Source: Arthrinium phaeospermum
Lineage: Eukaryota > Ascomycota > Sordariomycetes > Amphisphaeriales > Apiosporaceae
Reading direction: 5' to 3'
DNA length: 64,000 nt
Assembly (NCBI GenBank): GCA_006503535.1
Contig: QYRS01000008.1
Span: 806,001-870,000 of the forward strand
Part shown: piece by piece, positions 38,865 through 51,600 of the stretch
Layout: every line of letters begins with the position of its first letter
Position numbering within the stretch: the first letter of the stretch is position 1
Made by a program: the position numbers and the translations under genes
Notes under the pieces: generated by a model
The model's input: the letters and a program-made list of their open reading frames with translations, nothing else
Told to the model about the DNA's origin: nothing
Database searches by the model: none

Positions 38865-40584
38865 AAATACCACCTGTTGGTGTTCATCCATACCGCTATA
38901 TCGCGCGGACGCGACAAGGTTAAGCATCGCGCCATCACCACTTTCGCACATCCACACGAATCTTGCTATCCATCCACAACAGACGATGCGACGATATTGT
39001 TCTTGAATATAATGTGTTGAAGGCCGCTCAAGCATACCTATTCCCAAGGCGCTGGAAGTCAGGGGTATTGTGAGAAACAAGGCTGCGGTTGATAAGGGTG
39101 TCTTTGACTGGCGTTTTTGGAGGGTAGAGCTTGTGTCTTCGTTGCTAGAGCAGGGGCCATGATGTACCAGGGAACTGCCGCAGCCAGGCAGATCAGCGCG
39201 TTCTGAAGCGTCTAGATCTCTTACCCACAGCACTGAGCTGTAGACAACCGGTGGTGGTACAGTCATAACGTGTATGACGAGGCCGGACGAATAACATTTC
39301 TTCGCCCATCCCACATAACAAACAAGTACTTGATATAGTGCTGCTAATCGATATACAAAGAACCCCTAAAGTGTTTGCGAATCATCTGGCCTCTTGCTAT
39401 CCCATTAAGCGCATGGTACGCGAACTTTTGTTTACTAGAAGTGTCGATGAGCCTGGTTCTCAATGGGAACCCAGTTTTGTCGGAAGCTTCAATGGGCTTA
39501 TGCTCTATCCACCCGGCCTTTGGTTGAAGGACTCATGATCATTCAACTAGGTATGGACAATCTTGGTTGCAGCATTCTGCTTGCAGGTATGGAATGCTTT
39601 CATGGCAGAGAAGTATAGTAGTCAGACTCAACACGTTCCCAATTAAATGTAGCTTGGGCCTTGGCTTGTGTTTCAACGTAATTCCTATGGGACGGGTCAG
39701 ACGACAAGAGTTGTTTTCAGGAGCCCAGAGCTCATTATCTTTGTACTGGAAACAGACGTAAGATATGTGACGTTTTCAATCGAACCCAGGCAAGATCTCG
39801 TGGTTGCTTGCAGAGGTATCAGCCAGTGCGATTATGCAAGTTGCCAATATCGAAGTCTAATTCTCACCCCTCATTGACATGTAGCAAATGCCCTAGACCT
39901 CTGCACCATTTGGATGTCAGGGCAATTACTGAGAACAGAGAACGTAGTGAAAGGAACAATGTGCTAAGCTGTGCATTCACGCATAAGTTATCGGCAGTCA
40001 CCACTGCCTGATGTTCCGAGGCTTCTGATTCCTCGTCTTGGCGAGAAACCATGCAAGTAGGCCGGGGGGAAAAAAGCCCACTACCTAGGTATCTTCAATG
40101 TCGAATGTCTGTATCCCCTTGATGGCGATAGCGCTGCTATTGGCATAATAATGCTTCCCATAAACAATCACCGGGTCAGTTCATCCAATTAAGTTCTATA
40201 ATTGATAGAATAAGCATTATGCCAATAGCACTAAGTGATCCCCAGTATGTACAGTACAGCATAATCTGGTGGGAGCAACGCTTTCGCCATCAAAGGGATA
40301 CAAGCTGGAAGCGATGTCCCGTTTTAGCTCGGCGGATAGGTGCATTTGATGGACACTGTGACTCCGGAGTCTGGGGTAATAAAGGGTCCTTCCAGTTACC
40401 TAGGTACTAAAGCCGCTCTTCCACGCACGGTGCACATCCCACCAACCCACTCTTCCCTGCAGCATTCCAGCGCGCCAAGCAATGGATGACATACAGCTTG
40501 AGATCCCTACCACCTACCTCTTAGACATCTTCAGAACCTACCCCCAAACCCAACATTTTGCCCAGACAACATAATACTGAAAAT
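38865..40584. other. Intergenic between ARL1 and MED10
   Basis: No supported gene. The 3' flank of ARL1 runs into about 1.3 kb of unremarkable sequence. An imperfect inverted repeat is at 40135-40230. The MED10 promoter occupies the last few hundred bases. Confidence 0.55.
40135..40230. repeat. Short inverted-repeat element (MITE-like or hairpin)
   Basis: The left arm 40135-40156 (TGCTATTGGCATAATAATGC and on) matches the reverse complement of the right arm 40212-40230 except for a three-base insertion. The 55-nt interior contains a further CAATTA...TAATTG pairing. The 96-bp whole could be a very small MITE or a structured RNA. I see no clear target-site duplication at the edges. Confidence 0.8.
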
Positions 40585-41207
40585 ATGGCACCAATGGAAC
40601 GGGCCGACCTCGATACAGTCGAGCGTCAGTGGAATCCCTCCCTCGAACTTGAGCTATTCAATTGCTGACAAGAAGAACCTTTGCTTTTGTAGTCCAGATT
40701 AAAGAGACCATCCAATCCCTCTACCAAGTCCTCGTACAAGCCTCGGCCTACGACACCAACAATGGTACGGGCGCCTCCAGCAACAACAACACCCCCAACT
40801 CGTCCTTCTCTCCCCAATCCTCCTCATCAGCGACAGCGGGCGGTGTAGGCGGAGCAGGCGCCGGACGGCCCTCGCGCGAGGTCCTGGCCGCGGAGCTGCG
40901 CACCCTGCAGGCCTCGCTGCAGGCGGTGCACGCGACGTCGTCGACCCCTACGCCGGAGCAGGCGCTGCCCCACATCCCGCCGGAGCTGGTGCAGTACGTC
41001 GAGAAGGGCCGGAACCCGGACATCTACACGCGCGAGTTCGTCGAGCTCGTCCGCCGCCAGAACCAGACCATGCGCGGCAAGCAGGCCGCCTTTACCAGCT
41101 TCCGCGACGTGCTCGCCGGCGAGATGGACAAGGCCATGCCCGAGCTCCGCGAGGACACGGCCCGCGTCGTCGCGGCGACGGGGGGGACGCCGCACCGGGC
41201 TGTCTAG
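40585..41207 (+). CDS. MED10: Mediator complex subunit 10 (MED10/Nut2)
   Basis: Two exons, 40585-40624 and 40693-41207, encode 184 residues. The intron has donor GTCAGT and acceptor TTTTGTAG. The start MAPMERADLDTVE joins LQIKETIQSLYQVLVQASAYD, and the rest has LQASLQAVH and PPELVQYVEKGRNPDIYTREFVELV, the conserved MED10 block. MED10 sits in the middle module of Mediator, bridging activators to RNA polymerase II. A Ser/Asn/Gly-rich insert (about residues 40-75) lies between the first and second helices and looks disordered. The second exon is markedly GC-rich at third positions, unlike the AT island 2.5 kb further on. Confidence 0.93.
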
Positions 41208-41662
41208 GACACGCGAGGGTTGGCGGCGGCGGCGGCGGCGGCAGTTGTGACGGCGGCGGTGGTGGTGGCGGCGGTAATTATCAGGCGTCATGGATACAAG
41301 GTTGAAAAGCATTCTGTTGCTGCGAAGAGTATTTGTCTCTACTGCGTTTCCGGAGTTGTGCTTGGTACATAGGCTTGACCTTTTTACGTCGGCATGGGCT
41401 TATTGCATGGTTTGGCGTTCTGGGTGCTACTATAGCATGATACCTCACCAAATTTAGATCGATATTTATTTTTCTCACTATAGAGCGAAGCTTTGTCTAT
41501 GGCTCTACCATTTTCTATGCCATGAACTGGAGTTGTCTAACTATCAGTAGTGAGGTTAGATATGTAGCAAAATTCTTCTTCTGCAGAGCACAGCGTATCG
41601 CTCGTGCATTATGACCTGCCAGGATTTTACCCTGGGGGGAATTCCATGGATCATCTCGTGGT
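41208..41662. other. Convergent 3' flanks with GGC repeats
   Basis: MED10 (plus) and the next gene (minus) converge here. Just after the MED10 stop are GGC/GGT trinucleotide runs (41222-41242 and about 41251-41275), then AT-richer sequence. No gene seen. Confidence 0.65.
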
Positions 41663-42358
41663 TCAAGCCCATCGAGAGGCCGAGAGACCCTTCAGTCCAT
41701 TGGCCGCCATATAAGCCTTCTGGTCCTCTCTGTAAGCATCATCGAAGGTGTACTCGACAAGGGGACCACCGCCCAGGACGGTCTTCTTGCCTGAGGGGAG
41801 CGGAGTGTTGGCAATGGCCTTGCGGACGCCAAATTCAGTCTTGACAATGACGCCGGTGGAGGCGCTGCCGGCGCCATTCTCGCCCTGCTGCTGCTTCTTG
41901 ACGGGTTCAAAAGTCTTGAGAGCTATCAAGTCACATTTGTTAGATATCTCCTTTCGCTTGGCCATGGGTCAGGTCACCAAAGTAGCGGATTTGACTTACA
42001 CTTGATCGTGAACCACAGCGGGAATCCCACGTCACGCCACTCGCGGAGGTCGTCTCCGTCCTTGGCTACGTGCAAAATGTTAGTACAGAAAAGAACAGTT
42101 GACGTCGTAGCAACGAATAAAACCTACCTTCCATGTCGGGACAGCCGGCAGCCTTCCAAGCCTCGTACTCGAATCGGGCCTTGTCTGTTATAGAGATTTC
42201 AGTATCTGCTCGGGGTCGCAAGAACTTCGCCACACGCCACAGAGTCACGGGGTCGTACCGTCGCAGACCTTCTTCAGCTTCTCGGGGTCACTCTGACTGC
42301 GCTGAAGTTCCGCAATAAGCGCCTCGGCGGCTGCGTAGACCGAGGCGGGAGTATCCAT
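41663..42358 (-). CDS. Conserved-looking small protein of unknown function, four exons
   Basis: Exons 42358-42259, 42184-42128, 42065-42000 and 41922-41663 join in consistent phase to 160 residues. All introns have GT...AG ends (GTACGA, GTAGGT, GTAAGT donors), and all three interrupt codons after the first base. The product starts MDTPASVYAAAEALIAEL and includes ARFEYEAWKAAGCPDME, GDDLREWRDVGFPLWFTIK and a C-terminal GGGPLVEYTFDDAYREDQKAYMA segment. It has no signal peptide, membrane segment or motif I can name. The intact splice phases and normal codon use argue for a real, expressed gene. The Trp/Phe-rich middle (EWRDVGFPLWF) is the most distinctive part for a search. Confidence 0.8.
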
Positions 42359-43770
42359 GGTGAGAGTACCGGGCTTGATTGGTTGAGCTGGGGAAAAAGG
42401 ATAAGACGGACGTCTGATCGAGACGACTGTATTGATGAATTGTGTAACGGTGTTGCGTTTTTATGTGTTTATGTTGTCGTCGATATTGTTTATATTGTCG
42501 TCGATGTTGTTTATGTCTTCGTCGATGTTGTTTATATCGTCGTCGATGTTGTTTATGTAGTCGTCGATGTTGTTTATGTAATCGTCGATGTTGTTCTTGT
42601 GATGTTGGTGATGATGGAGAGAAGAGGGAGCGGGTCACCGGGGCGTGGATGGAGGTGAATTTATGTGCACCTCCAGCACTGAGTGGAACGGATCGCATTC
42701 AATACAGCTTGGATGAACTGAACATTGTATTTACACCCATAGCTGGTCTTTTTGAGTCATTGAGCCTGCGCTCACATCCGACGTCCGTTGGTTTGGGCAA
42801 ATATGCATGAGAAGCAGTCAGAGGCAGTCGCTTGAGGCTGAAGACCTTGATGCCAGACGACTTGGTCAACTTTAAAAATCGGATAATCTTCAGCTCCCAG
42901 GCAATTCTGATGGAAGATGGCTAACCTGATCTCATTGAGTAGGTGCTGCCTCTGCGAAACTGACTTATAGTGGTGTGGCTGGTCATAGGCACTTCGCACT
43001 ATATAATATTGAGTCGCATCGAACACCCGTGACCAGCTATCCCGTCCACGCCAGCTAACCCTTGGTTGGCTTTTTTTCCCCTCTTCGCCGACGCCAGCCC
43101 CTTTTCCCACATCGAAGCTAGTATCTACTCCCATCGCCAGTACCCCTTTTCAGGATGCCCTCTCGTGTAATACGCCCTCCCGTCGCCGGTTAGGACTCTC
43201 TTCCGGCCAGGACTCTGATGGCTGGTACAAGTGAGCGTGAGGATTCCGGAGGACAGATCCGAATCAAAGCGAGAGATGTGAGACCTGACGGCCAGGAGGA
43301 GGGCTCAAGTAGCTCCAGAAAGCTACTCTTGTATTTCGGATTCCTTCGTCTAATTATAATGTAGCGTTGTCTGGATAGTATCCGAATCCGGTGCTTTGGC
43401 TACTACGCACGTACATCGATAGAAGGGCTCAATATTTCCGTAAGGGCTATATCGCTGCCCGTGTACGACCCACTCGTCGAGCTAGGAGCCGACTCCTAGC
43501 AGGGTGTTGTTTTGGTCCTTCTTCTTGTTCGACTTCTTCTTCTCAGAGGAAGGGGCAGGTCCAGGGTGGCCGTAGCTGACGCGTCCGTGGTGGGCTTGAG
43601 TGGAGGACCTGGACGACTGTAAGTCAAAGGACTTCCGGCTAGGTCTCTCTTCCGGCAAGGATTCCCTTTCCTTCGTCGACACTACCCCCCTATACGCCTT
43701 ACGACAGTGGAAGCCACCTCTAGCCACGCTGGTTGTAGTCGGATAGCTGCGGTAGCGAATAGACTTGGTA
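42359..43770. other. Upstream flank of small gene, approach to the AT island
   Basis: Contains a 21-bp tandem repeat (42477-42602) near the gene start, then about 1.2 kb without a supported gene. Two diverged copies of a motif like CTCTCTTCCGGC sit at about 43178-43208 and 43637-43667. Open frames here (for example minus 43482-43727, Lys/Ser-rich) have no recognisable family and could be transposon debris at the island edge. Confidence 0.5.
42477..42602. repeat. 21-bp tandem repeat, six units
   Basis: Six consecutive 21-bp units, each close to TCGTCGATGTTGTTTATGTA, begin at 42477, 42498, 42519, 42540, 42561 and 42582. They lie 119-244 bp upstream of the minus-strand start at 42358, so in its promoter or leader. 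A unit length divisible by three is seen, but no start codon places it in the downstream protein. Confidence 0.92.
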
Positions 43771-44089
43771 GTATATTAAGTTCGTGAACGGAGCTTTTTA
43801 GCTATTCTTATATATAAAGCTTTAAAGAAGAAAACGAATTAAGTATTTTTTTAATAAGAATAAAGTTTTTTAGATTTAAATTAATAAAGATTTTTGTTTT
43901 TATAGTAAATAACGTAATTATTTAAATTTATAAAGTTTATATAATAATTTTTTAAATATATTTTAGCTTATTAATATTATTTATAAGTATATTATAATAT
44001 ATTATATTATATATTTATAAATTAAATAAAGTATTTTTAATATTAAATTATTTAATTATTTATTTAAAAAATTTATTATAATTACGAGG

Positions 44090-44124
<35 letters not shown>

Positions 44125-45120
44125 AATAATATTATTTAGCGGTAATAAATTATTAACGCCGCGGCGCGGATTTTTTTTTATATTAATAATAATATAACGT
44201 TATAATATTTAATTTAATATAAAAATAATACCGGCTCGTTATTTTTTCGTTTAAATTTTATATTAATTTATTATATTATTTATATTTTTAATCGTTAAAT
44301 TAACGTTTAAAGATATTTTTTTATTTAAAAAAGGATTTTTTATTTATATTGCTTAATTCGTAATTTAAGTCGGTTAAGGTATTCTTTTATTTAAAGGGGG
44401 ATTTTTCGGATTATAAATTTATAGTTTTTAAACCGATTATTTTTAAATTATTAAAATAATAACGGCGGCGGTTATATATATATTAATAATATAATTATTA
44501 TAATAATAAATATATATATATTAATAATAATATACTTTTTTTTCGTATTTTTATAAAAATAATAAGTATAAAGTTTTTAATTATTAATTTTAATATATGA
44601 CGATTATAAACCTTTATTTATTATATAAGCGGCGTAAAGGTTAATATATTTAACGTTAATAATTTAAAGTAAAATTTTTTAAAATTATTATTAATTTATA
44701 TTATATATATATTCGTTAATATAATTATTATTTATTAATTTATTAATAATATATATATATTAATTTTTTATTTAAATATATTTTAAAATTATTATAATAA
44801 TTATTTTTAATTTTAAACCGAAAAGCTTTTTTAAATCGAAAAGTTTAATAACGGTTAAAGAAAAAAGGCGGAGAGTTTTTCGAAAAAGTTAATTAAAATA
44901 GCCGTTAAATAAACCGTTTATATAATTTTTTAAACCGTTTATTATTATTATTATTTATTATTATTATTATTATTATTAATTATATTTATTTTAATATTAA
45001 TAATTATTTTAAATATATAAAAGAATATATTATATACCTCATTATTTTTTAAAGTAAAGCGCTTATATTTCGGCTTTTAAAGAAGAAGGGATATTATAAA
45101 TATTCCTTTTAAAAAGCATT

Positions 45121-45166
45121 TTATTATTATTATTATTATAATTATTATTATTATTATTATTATTAT

Positions 45167-45206
<40 letters not shown>

Positions 45207-45220
45207 GTAATAATAATAAA
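45121..45220. repeat. (TTA)n followed by (TAA)n, self-complementary tract
   Basis: About 50 bases of ATT/TTA units switch near 45172 to about 50 bases of ATA/TAA units, so the two halves are reverse complements and the whole can extrude as a long A/T hairpin. One G interrupts the second half near 45207. Confidence 0.85.
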
Positions 45221-45339
45221 AACGGTAAAAAAAAAGAAAAAATTATAAAAAATTATAATATTTTTATTTTTATATATATTTATAATTTAATTATTTTTAT
45301 ATTAATTTATTATTATAATATTATAATTTTAATAAATAA

Positions 45340-45615
45340 TTTATATTATAATATATTATATATATTTTTAATTATTTATATAAATATTATATATTATAAT
45401 ATAAAACTTTTTTAAAAAAATTATAATAGAATTAAAATTAAGTATATTATAATATAAATATATAGGAATTTTATTACGGGATTAAGTTATAATATATTAT
45501 AATATAAAATTTATTTAATAATTTTATATTAAAATTTAATTAAAATATATTATAATATAAAATTATATCGTAAATATCGCCGGGGTATTTTTAATATATA
45601 TTATAATATATAATT
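45340..45615. repeat. Recurring TATATTATAATATA palindrome
   Basis: The perfect 14-bp palindrome TATATTATAATATA or a near match occurs about every 46-58 bp, near 45349, 45390, 45441, 45490, 45548 and 45598. Isolated copies are near 43990 and 52840. Spacing is too regular to be simple AT noise, though composition raises the chance rate. Confidence 0.65.
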
Positions 45616-48600
45616 TAAATATATTTTATAATAAATAAAAAGCTTTATATATATTTTTATATATATTTATTATTTATATATATAATAAAATATAAATAAA
45701 ATATTATTTTTAAAAAAGAATAAACGATTAAAAATATAAATAATTAAAAAAATTTATTTTAATTATTTATTTTCGTTTTACTTTTTAATAATTAAAAAAA
45801 GAAGTAATTATTATAATTATTATAATATTTAAAGTATATATTAAATTTAATCCTTTATATATATTTTAATTTTATTATTTTAGAAACGTTATAAGCGATT
45901 TATATTAAATAGCGTATTAAATATAATATTATTTAATATTTTAATATAAAAAATAATAATATATATTAAGTTTTTTATAAATTTTTTTATAAAGATATTT
46001 ATAATAATTTAATTAAATATTATTTTTTAATTTTTATAAATAGTAATTATATAAATAATAATAAAAAGGAATTATATATAAATATAAAGAACTTTTTTAA
46101 TATCGAATTAATATATAATTTAAAAAATCGAAATAAAAGAATAATCGTTATTAAGTTTATAAAAAATTAAATTAATATATTTATAAATATAATAATATTA
46201 ATAACTATTTTATAATAAAAGAATATTAAAATTTATAATAAAAAGATATTATAATAATAAAAAAAGATTTTTATTAAAGATTTATATTTTTAAATTAAAT
46301 AAAATTTTTAATAATATTTAAAATATTATTAATTAATTTCTTTTTTATTTAAATATTTTTTATTAATATAACCTAATAATTATATATTAAAAGAATATAT
46401 ATTTCTAAATTATTATTTATAATATTATTATTTTAATTATAACTATTATTAATAACTTTAATATAAATAATAAAATTTTTATAATAATTTATATAATTAT
46501 AATTATAGTTTTTTATTTAATTATTTTTTAAAAAAATATAAAAAGTATTATTAAATTAAATAATATATAACGAATTAAAATATACGTGTATATAAATTAT
46601 AAAAAACTTTTATTAAATTTTAAATATATTTATTTTATATATTATTTAAAATATTAATAAATAACCTTTAAATTTTATTTTATTATTAATAATTTATAAT
46701 TAATTAAATAATTTTATTAAAAAATATATATATAATTAATAATATTAAAAGGATTTATTAATTATTTAAAATTAAATAAAGCTTTAATAAATATAAAAAG
46801 TAATTAATAGAAATTATTTATAAAAATTAAATTATAGTTATTAAAAAATATATCGTTTTTAAGGTATATTTATTTAAAATAAGTATTAATTTATTTTAAA
46901 ACTTTAAAATTAATTATATTTTTTTATTAATAAATACGTAAAATTTCGATTAAAAAATATATTAAATTTTAATTAAATTAATATTAAATAATTAATTAAA
47001 TTAATTAAAACGTATAAATAATTTAAAAATAAAATATAATATATTATTATTAATATTATTAATAATAATTAATAAAAATTATTTAAATAATAAAATTAAT
47101 TTATTTATATAAAATAATAAAGCGATAAAAATAAATAAATAAAATCCGAAATATATATAACTTATTTATATTATTATTATTAATATTAATATAAAAAAGC
47201 TTTAAATTATAATTAATTAAATATTTATAAAAATAATTTATAAATATATTATAAAATAATTATTAAATAAATATTAATATATTTTTTATATTATTAAATA
47301 TATTATTTTTATTAATTATAATTTTAAATTACGCTTTTTTTTAATATTAATATATTTTTTAAAATTAAACATCGTTAAATTCGAAGTATTTATTAAAAAA
47401 AAGTTTTAATTAATTTTTAAAGTTTAAGGCCGTTAATTTAATTAATTAAAAGTTTTATTTTTTTCGTTTTAAAATATTTATTTTATTAAATTTTATTAAT
47501 TTTTATTAATTTAATTTTTTAAAATATTATTATTTTAAAATTCGTTATTATTTTATATAAATTAATTAATATCGTAATAATTAAAAAAATATTAATTAAT
47601 ATATTAAAATTTATAAATAATAAAAGTTTTTATATAATTTTTATAATAAATATTTTTATAATTAATAATTAATTTAAATTTTAAAAAAAGTAATATAATA
47701 TAAATTTAATATAATAATATTTCTTATTTTATTAACTATTTAATTTATATTTTAAATAATATATAAAAATATAAAATATAATTATAAATTAAATATAATA
47801 TAATTAATAAATAATATTATATAATATAAAAAATAAAATAAAATATATTTATAAAAATATTTTTATAAATTATATATTTATTTATTATATTAATTAATAT
47901 TTTAATTTAATTATTTTTAATAATAAAATATTATAATTATTTTTATTAAAAATAATAATTAATATTTAATTATATACGTAATTATTATATTAATTTATTT
48001 AAATTTTATTTTAATATATATATATAATTAATATAAATAATAAAGAATAAATAAATAATAATATAAATTAATAATAATTCCGTATTAAAATAAATAGGTA
48101 TTTTAAATAATAAAATTAAAAAAAAAATATTAAACTTTTAATAATAATAAATAATAAATTTTAAATCCTTTTTTTATTATAACTTTCGATTATAATTATT
48201 TATTATTTTTATAATATAAAGTTTAAAATAAACTCGAAATTTATAATAATATTATATTTAATTATTAAAAAAAGAATTATTTATTTATATTATATAAATT
48301 TAAAATTTATTAAAAATTATTCGTACTAAGTAATAAAATTTTTAAAATTAATATATATAAATACCGATTTTATATAAATTTTTAAAAAAAACTTTTAAAA
48401 ATAAATATAAATTTTCGCAATATACGTTATTTAAAATTTATAATTTATTTCTTTTTTTATTATATATATATATATACGTTATTATTTTTTATTTAACTTT
48501 AATTTTTTATATATTATTAAATATATATAATTATTTAAATTTTAATATTTATTTATATATTATAATAAATATTAATATTAATAATAATATTATATTATAC

Positions 48601-51600
48601 GCGCTTATAAAAAAACGTTTTTAATAATTTTAAAAAAATTATTTTATTAATTATATATTATAACGCTTTAAAATTAATATATTTTATTAAATATATTAAT
48701 TAATTAAAATTAATATATTTTAATATTATTAAAGTTATTAATAATATAATATTTTAAAAATCGAAATAAAAAATAGTTTTATATTTATATTTTTTTTTAT
48801 TATTTAATAAAAAATAAAAACGAAAAAAAAAAATCGAAAAAAATAACGATCGATTATTTTATAATTTTAATAATAAATATCGCGTTTTTATAAAATTAAA
48901 AAAAAATTATACGAATATAAAATAAAAAGTCGCGTTAATTTTTAATTATTATTTAAAAATTTATCGGAACGAAATAACGAAATAAATAATATCGAAACGT
49001 TAATAAATAAAAAATAAAAAAATCGAAATTAACGAATAATTTTTTAATAAATATATTATTATCGATTTATTATTAATAAATTATTATATAATTAATTAAT
49101 TTATATATTTATTTAATTTAATTTATTATATAAAAAATAATAAATTTTATATAAATTTTTTTTAATATAAATAATAAATTAACGTTTTTTATAAAACGAT
49201 ATTATATTAATTAATAATTAAATAATATATAAATAATTTTTAAATTAATAATATTACGTTTATTAATAAATTAATTTAAAAATTTAAATATAAATAATAT
49301 TATAAAAGTTTTATTTAAAATATTATAAATAACGATTTTATATATTAATTTATTAAAAGCTCGAATTATTTTTTTTTATTAATATATTTTATTAAATAAC
49401 TTTTAACGATATAAAAATTAATATAAAAGATTATATTAATATTAATAAATTAATTTAATATAAAAATATAATTAAAAAAATTAATATATTAATCGTTTTA
49501 TTTAATAATAAAAAATTAATAATTTAAATTTAAAAATTTATTTATAATAGGTTTTTTTTATATTTTATAAAGAAAATAAAAATAATATTATAAATTAATA
49601 ATTAATATTATTTAAGCGTTAAAATATTAAAAGGCGATATTAATATAAATATTAACCCTTATTTATATAACTTATATTATTATTTAATTAAACTTTATAA
49701 TTTTTTTACGATTTTTTTAAACTTTTTTTATTAATATATTATTTTATTTTTTTTATAAATAATACGTTAAAATATATATAAATTTAAAAAGTTATAAATA
49801 ATTTATTTAAATAGTTATAAATATAAAATTATTATAAAAAGGGTTAAATAAAAAGGTTTTTTTAACGCTTTTAAAATTTATTAAAATTAATAATTATAAT
49901 ATATATTTTAAAATTAAATAAAAATATTTTAAAACTTTTAAATAAATATATCGATAAAGGGTATATTTCGATATTAAAGAAAGTTATAGTTATAAAAGAG
50001 GTTATATTTTTATTATTTATAATAATTTTAAAAATTATTAACGTTAAATTTAAATTTAATTATATATTTTATAAACGTTTAAAATTTATAAATAAAATAT
50101 TAAATAACGATATAAAAGTTCTTTCGAATATTTTTATAAATTATATATATTTTATTTTTATTATTAATTATTTATTAATTTTTATAATTAAATATATAAT
50201 AATAAAAATATTTTAATAATTATTCGCTATATTAAATATAATAAATATATTCGGGTAATTAAAAGCGTCGATATATAAATTTAATTTATTTTTTTAATTT
50301 TATTAATATAAATATATATTTTTAAAATTAACGGAATAATAAATAATAAAGTTAAATAAAGTATATTTTTAAATATTAACGTTTTTTTAAAATATAAAAT
50401 AAAAATTTTTAATAATAATTATATTATTATTAAATTATTAATTAATAAAAAAGGTATTTTTAATATTAACTTAATATTATATTTTTATATTATAAAGGAT
50501 ATATATAAAATAAAGGTTTTAAATAAAATATTTATTATAATATTTAATATAATATTTAATTTATTTATTTTATATTACGCTTTATTATTAAATTTAAATA
50601 AACTCGCTTTTATTATTAAAGAAATAATAAATAAATATATTAAATAAAATAATTTTAACGTTATTAAATTTATTAATAAAAGTAGTTTATACGATAAGTA
50701 AAAATATATAAGCTTTTAAAAAAATATTAAAATTAATATTATAATAAATTTAATTTAATTAATTTTAATTTATAATTATATTAAAAATAATTATAATATT
50801 AATTTTATTTATTAATACGATAAAATTTTTATTAATTATATTTTTATTTATTTTAATTTTAATATTATTAATATTTATTTAATTAAAAAATCGATTAAAA
50901 ACGAAAGTATTATTTAAAAATTAATTTAAACGATTATTATTAATAAAAATTAATTTATAAAAAAAATAGTTATTTTTTAAGTAATTTAATTATTATATAA
51001 TAATTTAGCGGCGAATTATAAAACGACGAAATTTATAATTAATAAATCGAGGGGAAAATATTTTTAAAATAATAATAAGAAATTTTTTAAAAAATAAAAA
51101 TAATTAATAATAAATATTAATTATATTTTAAAAAAAATAATATATAATTATAATAATAATAATTATTATTATAAATTTAATAAACTTTAATAATAATATA
51201 ATAACGAATAATATAAAGAATTTTAATTTATATAAATATAAAAAGTTTAATAAATTTAAAAATAAATTATATTTTATTAATATTTAAAAAAAAGTATATT
51301 TAATATATTTTTATATTAATATTTTTATTTTAATATTTTTATAAACTTTATAACGTATATTTATATTAAATTATTTTTTATTATAATAATAATAATATTT
51401 TTTTATCTTTATTTATTTTAACGTTAAAATTATATAAAAATTAACCGTTAACTTTTTTAATATAATTATTTAATATTTAAATATTCTTATTAATAAAATT
51501 AATATTTTATATCGAATTAAGTTATTAAAAAATATTTTAAAGGTTTATTTTAAAAACTTTTCGATTATATTGTTTTTATTTATATTATTAATAAAAGAAA

